Shown here piece after piece: positions 20,886 through 31,400 of a stretch of DNA of 64,000 nt. The position numbers and the translations under genes are program-made. The DNA comes from Klebsormidium nitens (taxonomy: Eukaryota > Streptophyta > Klebsormidiophyceae > Klebsormidiales > Klebsormidiaceae). Location: the NCBI GenBank assembly GCA_000708835.1, contig DF237253.1, forward strand, positions 1 to 64,000, read 5' to 3'. Position 1 is the first letter of the stretch; the number at the start of each line of letters is the position of its first letter. The notes beneath the pieces are model-generated. The model saw only the letters and a program-made list of their open reading frames with translations. It ran no database searches and was not told where the DNA came from.

Positions 20886-22456
20886 TGTACTTACAGAGCA
20901 ACTCGCCTCAAAACAATCGGACGCCCGCAGCTAGCAGGATCCCCCAGCAACTTCTGCTTTCCACATTACTCGCACCTCAATGGCTCAGTGGTAAAGCATT
21001 TATCTCCTGAATTTACGAGGTCTACGGACCTTAACCTTGATGACAGTTGGTTGCGAGGAGCCAAGCAGGCTTTCGGACGGACGGATCCTTAGGCTCATTC
21101 GAGTCGGACAACTCTCTGGATGTTCTGATGGTACTAGGGTTCAGCACCTGGTCCTTTTACAAATTTTAACGAAGGGGTTGGAATGTAGACTCGGCGCTAA
21201 CCCGGAAATCTTTAACCCTGCCCACTCTAGCAATTTGGCCCTCCCAGGTAGCTAATCTAGCGGGGGGTACACGTGGCGCGCTGCGATTGGCGCTTTTTAT
21301 GCCAACGATCAGTTGGTTAATCGGTTCGGTACAATCGGCACTGTACGACGCCGCGGCGCGGGCCTGGCGATTGAGGCGCTTCGACCTAGCTCGAATGGCG
21401 GGCGTTCGACGATAAAATGTACAGGAAAAAGGAGAAAAGCTCCCATCAAACGTATTACATTTGTATGAGACTGGCGCGCGGAGGGCGCGGTTGCTGGATT
21501 TCGCATCGAACCTTCGCGACTTTGACGGCGACCATTGTCGGTTCGCGTAGCAGGATGCGTCGCCTCAGAAAGCTGAGGTCCGACTTGTGTCGGGCGACCG
21601 AACTGAAGTTAATCTTACATGCGCGTTGAATGTCACACGGAAGCTCCTGTCGAGCCGCTAATGTGGCCTGGCGCCCGACGATCGACGGACGCAAGCTCGC
21701 TTGCCAGGACCTCGGACAGTTAAAACGATAGCCTGCTTATTTGGTCGCTGCTTCCGAGCAAGGGTGATTCGGCAGCTTCGCCGTCGAAGTCGTGCATGGA
21801 AGGGTACCGACATCGAAACTTCTAGACTACGAAACTGAGACCTGTGTGTACAGGCCCCTCTGCCCGGTCGTCTCTGTGCTTAATTCCAGCCGTTCGATAA
21901 ATCGGAAGAGGCAAGCCTTGGCCGTCGCCAACATGTACGGTACAATTTCATATACCGGTATGTGCGGCTGCTCTGCGGCTGGTACTACGGTGCGCGGACA
22001 TTCCGTCACTCTAGCTTCAGTGAATTTGAACGGACTCGGAGAAGATTGAAGGACGGAATGGATCGCCGCGAATCGCCCCCGTACGCCGAAGGGCGGCGTG
22101 CCAGCGCACGGGCCGTGCAACAAACGATCTCTAATTATAATTATAAATGGCTAGGATTGTGGGTTAGACTAACCCACAATCAGATTAAATTCTCCGTGCC
22201 ACAAACGAACCTTTATAAGGCTAAACGACCAGGCTAACCCTACCCGTCCGTGAATTGTGACAGTGACTCGGACATTGTCATGTCAGAGCTGTCAGTGTTG
22301 CCAGTCTGAGTGATTCATGTTGAGCAGATTTTCCTTGCACTGTTGCAGTTCAACTTCCAGAAGTGGCAGAAGACGGCGGAAGGACAAAAGAGGAGAAACG
22401 AGGCGAAACAAGTCGAATTGCTGTTGAATCCTGTGCCGCTGGCATCTTCCTCCATC
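20886..22456. other. Intergenic region between divergent genes
   Basis: No gene recognised. It holds a fragment of the dispersed G-box repeat (21268-21312), a tRNA A-box-like sequence TGGCTCAGTGG at about 20980-20990 without a good tRNA fold, and a near-perfect palindrome at 22155-22181 about 275 bases before the prefoldin start codon. Confidence 0.4.
22155..22181. promoter_or_regulatory. 27-base palindrome upstream of prefoldin 5
   Basis: Two perfect 13-base arms (GATTGTGGGTTAG and its complement) around a single A. The arms contain GGGTTA/TAACCC, similar to plant telo-box-like elements. It could be a binding site for a dimeric factor; this is inference. Confidence 0.4.
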
Positions 22457-25068
22457 ATGGCTGAGCAACAGCAGATCCCCGTAACTGCTCTGACTGTGGA
22501 ACAGCTGAAACAGGTGAAGGACACCCTAGAAGCAGAGATTCAGGTCCTGTCAGACTCCATACGCTCGCTGCAGGTTGTCATCCGGAAGTTTGATGCTGCT
22601 GCAGGCGCGGTTGATGACCTCTCCACCCAGACAAGCGGTGAGATTTCAACGGTTGGTTGAGTGCTTTACAAAGTTGGTGATAAATTCCCCTTCAGCTTGT
22701 TTGAGCTTGAAGGCTTCCTCCTCAACAAGCCTGACGAGGCTGCAAAGACGAAGGCGTCACTTAGCTCTCCACTTCACACGGCTAGCCATGAAGGCGCTTG
22801 CCGGGCTTTGTCACCTTTATAGAGCTGCTTTTCAATGCAGAACAATCTGCTGGTTTGAAAGGTTCTTTTTATCATCTTCAATTGTTACACCACCCGCTTG
22901 ACGGCACTGGAGAGGTCAAATATCTTCAAGGCTTAAGTGCACTGCAGGACTGGGAACAGAAAGCCAGAGACGGTTTGTGTCTCTCGTTGATTGCAGCTGG
23001 TATGATCTAATGTTCGCATTACTCCTGTAGTCAGCTCGATTAAGTCTGATCTTCCTAGATTGTCCTTCATGGACCCTGAGCTTCACACGTAAGTGCGCAT
23101 TCTGCGTGCCACTTTTGGAGCTGTTTTTTGTTGATGATTCTTGAGAAACTTAATCCAAACAGAGCGGTTGTCAATTGAGCAGTGACATGCAGTGGTCGGT
23201 GGGAAAGAGCAGCTTAGCGACACCAAAATTGCTGAGGAGGGGCATGCTAATATCCTAGTGTGATCCTTACCAGCAAATGCAAATTTCTATGGAGGCGGGC
23301 TGGCTCTGAAAAGATCGTTTTGGTGGTCTTTGTTGGGGTAGGAAGCTCGTTGTTTCCCCTGGTTAAGCACGTTGCAGAGTGGTCTGTTCTAATGTTTCAC
23401 TGCACCATTTAGCACAAAGTAAGGTGACTGAACAACAATTTGTCATGACCACCTGCGTGTCTTTCTACGAGCAATTGTTTCGTCAGAAGAGGGAGGAAAG
23501 GACTTACTCTTGACAAACAGTAGAAAACGGTGGCTGCACGCAGGCAGGCTGCCCCTTATCGTTTCTGGAGCGCATTATGAAGTACAAACGACGGCCTTCA
23601 CTTCCATATTATCCATTGCAAAGACCTTTGGTCATAGCGTTGTTTTTGAAGGTGGACTGGGATGGGTGTGCAATCATGAGCTGGATTTCCAACTGACCCG
23701 TGACCTTTGTTCCATCTCAGGGAAGCCTGCGCTGATTCCTTTGACGGGGTCTCTGTTCGTCCCTGCAACACTAGCAAGCGTGGAGAAAGTCTTGGTTGAT
23801 GTCGGTACTGGCTATTATGTAGAGGTACGTTCTGGGAAGCCCCTCCTTTCGTCCCTCCTTTTCTGAGCTTGTGTTCCCCAAATGTTTTGCCGATCCTTGG
23901 TATCTAGGTGGTTGACAAAGCAAAACCAAACGTTAACGAAAGGTATCCTCTTTTCGGGTGAAGTGTAAGCTGACCGATACGAGGCCCAACATACCCTTTT
24001 GTTCGCACCACTTTCCAATCTGCTGAACTAGGACTGGCTTTGAACAGATTACTTCGTTTGATGTCTGCTGAAAATCAACGGCCCTCTGACTCCAAAACAA
24101 GCAGCTGCCTTTTTGTGCGTCTGTATGTTTCGTGACCGAGCTGCCTTCCGCATGAAGACCGACTTTGCTGAACAGCGGCCAAGCTTGACAGAGACTGCAC
24201 ACTCAGTGCATAATAAGCGGGGAAAAGAAGTCCTCCTTTTGACTGACCGTCAAAACTTCGAGACGAAAGGTGTGACAATCTTCTCATGGAAGTTTTACAG
24301 AAGTGACACGAAGGTTGGGATCTGCCAAGTCGAGCCCGCACCTTGCTCTCACAGACTCTTTTTCAATCTACTCCAATCTGCTTCGAGATTAATACTTTTG
24401 ATATCCTGTCCGGGCAGCGAAAAGTGAACCTAGGTATTGCGAGGCCTTCTTAGAGACCGCCAGGTCCATTTGCAACATCTTTCAGATGGCGTCTTAACTT
24501 CTTCTGTTCGTTCTGTGTGCAGAAAACTTTGACAGACGGAAAAGACTACTGCACTCGTCGTGTCAAGTACTTGGAAGACAAGCTTCGAACCATTGGCGAT
24601 GTAAGTTCGCGCCCTAGGCACCAGCTTGTCTGGAAACCGAGACAACTCACTGCTGCTGTTATTGCTGTATCGGCTCAAAACAGTAAGTCGAGGGTGGTTG
24701 ATGAAATTAATGCTGTGTCATGGCGGTTTCTGAATCGAAGGCATAGAGTGCTGGCCCTCTTTGGAGTCTCATGACGTCTGCGTTTGTTTCCCACTGTGGG
24801 CGCTGAACTTAGGGTCTCATGTTGCTCTGAGAACGAAGAGCTTTGAAAGTCTACTCGGACAAGTCGCTCCAAAGTCGTTCGTTAGGAGCCGCAACTAGAC
24901 TTCGGGAATCTGACAAGCTTATTTGTGGATAACTTGAATGGTTACCTTCCTGTTTTGCAGCTTTTGGGCGACAAGCAAAAGAATCACTCGGAGGTTTCCC
25001 AAGTGATCCAAATGAAACTTTCGGGGCAAGGTAGGCAAACCACTGCACAAGCAGCGGCCGTAGGATGA
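22457..25068 (+). CDS. PFD5: Prefoldin subunit 5 (alpha-class), four exons
   Basis: Exons 22457-22637, 23721-23824, 24523-24600 and 24961-25068, all GT-AG and in phase, giving 156 residues, the usual size. Prefoldin is a cytosolic hexamer of two alpha and four beta subunits that hands unfolded actin and tubulin to the CCT chaperonin. The N-terminal helix ([17 protein letters not shown]...[12 protein letters not shown]) and C-terminal helix ([15 protein letters not shown]) form the tentacle coiled coil. Between them lie the beta-hairpin segments [12 protein letters not shown] and [14 protein letters not shown], which are strongly conserved in PFDN5/GIM5 proteins. The start is the ATG just before the conserved helix. 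Intron 1 is about 1.1 kb with nothing notable seen. Confidence 0.9.
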
Positions 25069-26548
25069 ACCAGACGGCGTTGCTAGCTTTCTTGTACATT
25101 GCGCTGTTCAACGACCGGTCGCTTCAAACAATGGAGATATAGGATGAGCCAGGCGAGACTGCCGGCCTTCTTCTGCACAATGCGTATTGAAGTTCAATAT
25201 CTCATTTGCATCTTTGGTCTAGCTGGTATGGGCACCGTATCCACTCTAAGATCCTGCAACTGCTTCCGTTCATGAAGTGATGACGATAAAGCCACAAGTC
25301 ATCACTCATACTGAAGGTATTGGGGCGTGCCAGTGCACATACCCACACTGATGTAGTTTGACATGACAAGGTATTGCATATACAACAGAAAACTTTGAAC
25401 GAAACTTAGCAACATCATATCAGCAGCATTTGATGGAAAATTAGTTCAGGCGTTTTGAATTTTACTAAGATGGTTGGATGCGGCCGTCCAGTGCCTCACC
25501 TCAATAAGATTCTAGGTGGCATCATTTATGCTAAGTTTCCAACCAAGAACCGTCATAAAGGGCCGTACTTTGTATGTTTAGCAACATCACGGTCGATCCG
25601 ACCGCTCAATTGCCAGTTGACCTCCAAGTGACTCATGTAGATGCGCACGACCGTCACTTCACAATCGCCAGGCTTACCTATATCATACAGGCGGCCGGGC
25701 CATGCTCTCGATCATAAAGATTGGCATCCAACTTACAGATCGAGCGCCCTTATAGGTGAGCTGCCGCTCCCAAATTTCTAACTTAGTTGAACCGTCTTGC
25801 TACCATGATGCTATATATAGGCCGGTATAGCGTAATACCTGCAGCATATTATGACGGTCATTGTAAGCTTAATTTGGCATGCGCGACGGTATATACCATG
25901 CGGGTTGGATTAAAGTTAAGCATGAATGCATATGAAGTGATATGAAGCATGCAAGCTGCCGTCTCATTGAGTTGGTGGTGCCACATATCATGTCGATCGG
26001 CCTGTCCGACACTGACCTATGCATGCGAACTTTAGTGGAAATTCCATGGAGCTCAGCTATTGAACTTAGCCTAGTCATACAGGTCGCGTACATGGCAACC
26101 GGCCGCCGTGGGATTGCCATATGTGCATGCTGAAAAGCCGCCCGCTGTGGCTGGCCTTCCGCATCCAGGGCCCGATCATGGAGTATAAAAGTGATGTGGA
26201 GATCTGGCATGGTTAGTGCGCCCACAAGCCACGCGGGTGAATGCGCATGTCCCTTGATAGAATGAATATATAATCGATCACGAATGTGCTATATGCACAT
26301 CCGACGTCGGACAATTCGAGCTTCCTGCTAGTACGGTCGACTAGCGACTAGTATAGCCGAGCAAATGCTCGGAGGTGCGGATCTGATCATGATCACTGAG
26401 TCACTCTGACCGTTGAGAATGTATGGTACATCATATCCGCGAACAAAGACTTCCCTGTCAACTTCGAATCCTAAGGATCTAATCCTGTCGTACACGAGGC
26501 CAGGCCCGCTGCCCTGTGGGTTAGTTTTACGGGATGAACGGAAAGTTG
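25069..26548. other. Intergenic, no gene seen
   Basis: Between convergent PFD5 and the F-box gene. It is AT-richer than the flanks. A 118-residue frame on the minus strand (25869-26225) has no recognisable domain and is probably chance. I see no RNA gene. Confidence 0.4.
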
Positions 26549-27955
26549 CTAAATCTGGAGATCCTCAGGCCACTTTACTGCAACTATTAATGAAGGATAC
26601 AGTTTTCGAAGTCTCGCAACAAGTCTGAGAGCGACGCCTACCGACACAACTTCTTGCGGAGTGTCTGTAAGATCGATGTGAAAGCACTCAAGTTTTGGAC
26701 ACGCTCTTGTAAGCGCCAAAGAAAGCTTGGAAACCAGTGACACTTCGCTGAAGCCTATGTACAACTTCTTCAACTCTGCCAAAGGTTTCAAAAGAAGAGC
26801 TGCGTCCTGCTCTATGTTCAAGAACTCGGACATACCGGTAGGAATGTGCAGCTCTTCGAGGTACTTGAAAGAATGAATGAGCTCAGAGAGTCTTACTCCA
26901 CTTTCGTACACACCATCATGGATCGCCGCGACATGCTTTCCAATCGAAACAACTTTTGCATCACTACATAATTCTAACACGTGCAAAAGCTCCTGCATCG
27001 TAGTTGGCCCTTCCTTGATGTCTAATGTCGTGATTTGCCAAGCTGTCTTCCGTTTTATGTCCCAAGTATAGTCCAAAACCAATTTTGCCAGATTTGGGGC
27101 ACAGATGATCAGTCTTTCGACATATGCGACCGTCAAAACCTCTAACCGTGGTGCTTCTATGTCAAGGGAGCTTATCATGGCTGAATCGACTCGGTCGCCG
27201 TTTGTTCTGAAGACTAATCTTGTTAGGGTATCAGAGGAGATGATGGGACTCTCAAGTCCGGAAACTTCATCTAAAGACAAGGTTTCCAAGCGCGCGCAAA
27301 TCTTGAAGATGCTTAAGAGGAGACTATCATCCAGGTCAATGTAACCCAAAGTGAGCGTAGTGAGGGACGTTAGTAAGTGCCTGCTAAAAAAGGGTCCTTG
27401 TAAATCCATCCAGAACATCTCAAGCGACCTCAGCTTGGGACACATCAATGACAGTGCCTTGAAAAGATCCTTGAACCTCTCGTCAACTGAATTTCCCGAT
27501 TGGTGTTGGAATGGCTCCATCAGGACAAGCGACTCGAGTCTTGGTGTCGTAGCTAAGAGTCCTTGTACAAACACTGGCGACACGTTATCCGCATCAAGGT
27601 AGAAAACCTTTGCTGCCTTCCTTTCTTGTAGAAAACCCAGCACCTTGCTTAGATGGTAGTTATGGGTGCACATCAACCTGTCTGCCTCTGGGACCAGCTT
27701 GTCGAAACGGGAGCAGACTAACCTCAAATGGCAGAGCTTACGCACGGACGCGTAGGCATTTTCAAAAGGGGCATAGCGAACCACTGATGCCTGAATCAAC
27801 ACACGCAGCAGCAGGTCGTCGGACAGCCTGTCAAAAGGGTTCTGTGGCCCTTCTTCAAGGGACCGCTCCGCATCCATCACGGCGTCCCTGCCTGCCACCT
27901 GCCGCAGAAGGAAGAGAGGCCCACTGCCAAACTGAACTTTGAACGCCTTCAGCAC
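26549..27955 (-). CDS. Intronless F-box/LRR protein
   Basis: 468 residues in one exon. An F-box at about residues 39-85 (NPFDRLSDDLLLRVLI...LRLVCSRFDKLV) would bind SKP1 in an SCF ubiquitin ligase. About ten irregular leucine-rich repeats follow, for example PRLESLVLMEP, PKLRSLEMFWMDL, ARLETLSLDEVSGL, PKLECFHIDLTD, and these would select substrates. The first ATG is at 27955; a second in-frame Met about 25 residues later (MDAERSLEEGPQNPF) directly precedes the F-box and could be the real start. The gene is divergent from the cyclophilin and shares a promoter region of about 450 bases. Confidence 0.8.
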   Translation of the reverse strand: MLKAFKVQFGSGPLFLLRQVAGRDAVMDAERSLEEGPQNPFDRLSDDLLLRVLIQASVVRYAPFENAYASVRKLCHLRLVCSRFDKLVPEADRLMCTHNYHLSKVLGFLQERKAAKVFYLDADNVSPVFVQGLLATTPRLESLVLMEPFQHQSGNSVDERFKDLFKALSLMCPKLRSLEMFWMDLQGPFFSRHLLTSLTTLTLGYIDLDDSLLLSIFKICARLETLSLDEVSGLESPIISSDTLTRLVFRTNGDRVDSAMISSLDIEAPRLEVLTVAYVERLIICAPNLAKLVLDYTWDIKRKTAWQITTLDIKEGPTTMQELLHVLELCSDAKVVSIGKHVAAIHDGVYESGVRLSELIHSFKYLEELHIPTGMSEFLNIEQDAALLLKPLAELKKLYIGFSEVSLVSKLSLALTRACPKLECFHIDLTDTPQEVVSVGVALRLVARLRKLYPSLIVAVKWPEDLQI

Positions 27956-28411
27956 ACCTCGTTTAGCCTGTGAGTTTCATGAATGAATGTGGCCCCGCCT
28001 CACACATATATATGAAAGGTGTGATGGTCGTTTACGCCAGCGTGGCAAACTAACCCAGGGTTATCGGCCCGGTTCGCTGACATTCGGCGGGTGTCAACGG
28101 TTCTAAACCGCCACGCTGGCGTGATTGGGTCCTAACCAGTACCAGGATTCCTTGGTCATTCGAGTTGTCAATGACATTGCATAATACCGTAGCTCCTAGA
28201 GGGAGAAAGAGAGAGAGAGAGAGACGCACTTGACCCTTGCATGAGGCGTTGAGGGGAGCTTGAGTGGTGCCCATGTGAATCAGTCATTGGAATTAGTTGG
28301 CAAACATCTGGTCAGCACCTTGGAGGGTTCAAGCCGTTGCAATTGTGCCCCAGGTTGTGATATTTCAGCTGGAGGAACGGGCCACTGTCAGCACATATTC
28401 GCAAGGGCGCA
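27956..28411. promoter_or_regulatory. Bidirectional promoter region with 13-base inverted repeat and GA tract
   Basis: Lies between the F-box gene (minus) and the cyclophilin (plus). ACGCCAGCGTGGC at 28034-28046 is repeated as an exact inverted copy at 28110-28122, leaving a 63-base loop. A (GA)n tract with interruptions lies at about 28201-28224. Both could influence transcription of either gene. Confidence 0.45.
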
Positions 28412-31400
28412 ATGGGCAAGAAGGGCAACCCGCACGTGTTTTTTGACGTCAGCATAGGCACTCAGAATGCAGGGCGTATTGTCATTGAGGTAAGCTCGGC
28501 AGCTAGGAAATCGGTCGAGGTTGTGTTGAAAGCTCACAAATTGCAAAACTTCTGGTCAGCTTTGGTTGAATATAAGAGCACACTAGACGCACATAAGACC
28601 ATTACCATCCTCTGATGTTTTCAGGGGCAAACTACCCTCTCTAGCAGGCGTCTGCCGGTGTTCCATCAAGTTTTCACCTGCTGCCTAATATCCTCAATTG
28701 CCCATGAAGAAAGGCCCAGAATCTGGCTTCTAAATTGTGTCCGTTCTTCCTGCGTGCAGTTGTATGCAGATGTGGTTCCCCGGACGGCGGAGAATTTTCG
28801 TGCGCTTTGCACGGGGGAGAAGGGCCTGGGGAAGACCACCGGCAAGGCGCTCACGTATAAGGGGTCCATCTTTCACCGTATCATCCCTGGCTTTATGATG
28901 CAAGGGGGCGACTTCTCAAATAAGAACGGTGAGCGGATAATGTTTTCATTAGTGAAAGAAGCACCTGATCCCTGGATTGTTGTTGTCTACAGATCATACT
29001 TCAAATAAAATGTGAACATCCAGAAGACGGGGCAAGTGGGCATGAATTTCAAGCCACTCTCGGGATGTGTCGAGGTTTCTTCTGAGGGCACCTTACGGTT
29101 TTCTTACAGTCGCAAAATGATCAAATTGTTTCACGCTGTGTGGACCCTTGAATCAAGAACGTGGGGCCACAGCATGTAAAGAAAGTTTCGGAATATGAGG
29201 AGCACTTCAGAATTAGCCCAAAGCTGTCAGAGGCATTTTAATCGCCTCGTTGTTTAAGAATAAAACGTTGCTGATTGATGGAGTTGCGCTGCATCCAGCT
29301 TTGATGAGCGCTGCTTCCGGCCTTGATGAGTTTCGGTTCCTCCAGGCACTGGTGGGGAAAGCATTTACGGGGCCAAGTTCGCGGACGAGAATTTTACGCT
29401 GAGCCACAACGGGCCGGGGGTTCTCTCCATGGCCAACGCTGGGCCGAACACGAACGGAAGTGAGCTCGCTTCTCTTCTCATCTTCAAAGTCGACGCGCTT
29501 GTAAGATTTTGAAAGTCGAAACAAAAACGTCAAAGGGGTCAGAGCACGCATGTGCACTGCCTTAAAATGGGTCATGCAGAGCAGGATTACGGCGTGGCAA
29601 AAAAAGCAGATGGAATACGGCCCCACTTTTTCTTACTCAAAAAACTTGGTTGACGGTCGATCACCACCGCTGTTGCGGGTCTGTTGATGGCGAATGTTGA
29701 GCCTTGCTTCCTGCTCAAAATGTTCGAAATGAACATTTTGTCTTTATGAAAGTTTCCAGTTGCCATACTTGCAGTTCCTTTCGCCGAGTCTTATGATCAG
29801 GATGCATGAAGAATGCATTAACAAACCCGAAATCTTTTGGCCAAATGGCAAAGACTGTCGTTGCCATGAATCCTTTTCTTGCTTCATTGCTGAAAGCTGC
29901 ATCATATTTTCCCTGGGGTTCCAGCTCGATCCCTGAGCTGTTAGGTTCGTCTATAGTTAGGCTACAACCGTTGGATTATCATGGTTTTCGTGTTTAAAGA
30001 TTAAGGAGATACTTCTAAGCCATCTGAACGCCCCCACGCTTGTTGCAGGGTCTTGACACTTCAGAACTCTGATTATGTGAAACTTTTGGCCTCGGAAGCA
30101 ACCAGTCTGACCTTCTTCCCTTTGTTGCTCACAGGCCAGTTCTTTATCTGCTTCAAGAAGACTCCCCATCTGGACGGGTGAGTATGTACAGCAAATTCGT
30201 TTTGGGGGCTCTGTTCGAATCGAGCTTGGCGCGTGTTACAAAAAGGTCTGGCGTTTGTTACAGAAAGATCTGCTGGCTCAGCTCTAGCACCTCTGCTCCC
30301 CAGTCTCAGTAATGTTATCTTCGATAAGGATTTGGTCACCAAAAAGGGGCGACTTGGTTTTTATTCTAAAAGGTTTGGGCTGAGCATTAAACAGGAGGGT
30401 TAAGCGAATCAATGTTTGAAGTCGTAGCACCTCCGCTGCTCTTTGTCGTCGCTCCAGTTTCAGCAAGGTCGTCGCCTCAAAGTTGGTTACTGGGATTGTC
30501 TTTGTCCCTTTATAGCCTAGGTCTCTGGAAGTCGGCAAGGGTACAACGGCCTTGTTGCAATCTACAGACGGGTAGATCAGATCTGGAGTTGATGCCATGC
30601 TTCAGAACGAGACGACAATAACAAGATGCGGCACCCTCCGTCAGCCAGCAATATATTTGTTTCTATTGGACATTGGGAGTAGACTAAACAAAGAAATGTA
30701 AGAGGGAGTCCCAGGAGCTCTTGCAAGGCAGTCTTCTCACTGCACTGTGTTCTTTTCCCTCAGGAAGCACGTCGTCTTTGGCAAAGTGGTCGAGGGGCTG
30801 GACATCGTGAAGCGCATCGAGGAGGTTCCGACGGACGCGAAAGACCGACCAATGAACCCCGTGACTATCAAAGACTGCGGGGAGGTGAAAGCTGGCGCTG
30901 CTGAGACTGTAGAGCCTGTGAAAGGTAAGTCAGCTATCGTGGCTTCCGTTCCATTCCGTTGTTCCTTTCCGTTCCGTTGAGGAGGTTCCGACGGTTCGAA
31001 AGACCGACCAATGAACCCCGTGACGATCAAGGACTGTGGGGAAGTGAAGGCTGGAGCTGCTGAGACGGTAGAGCCTGTGAAAGGTAAGTTAGCTATCGTG
31101 GTTTCCGTTCGGTTGTTCCGTTCCGTTCCGTCGAGGAGTCTCCGGCAGACGCGAAAGACCGGTCGATGAAACCCATCACGATCAAGGACTGCGGGGAGGT
31201 GAAGGCTGCGGGGACGGTAGAGCGATGAAAGGTGAGCCGAGTCCGTTCCGTTCCGTTCTGTTTCGTTCCGTCCCGTAGCATTCTGCTGATATGCCAATTC
31301 ATTCTGCCCACAACGATCCTCCGTCACAATAAAGGATCGTGGGGTAGGTAAAGGCTGGAGACGCCAAGACGGTAGAGCCAGCGAAAGGTGAGCTGAATAT

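Noticed and set aside
20975-21160. tRNA gene or tRNA-derived SINE
   Set aside because: A good A-box (TGGCTCAGTGG) but no matching B-box at the right distance and no cloverleaf.
25869-26225. 118-residue minus-strand frame
   Set aside because: No similarity to any family I know, and composition like the surrounding non-coding DNA.
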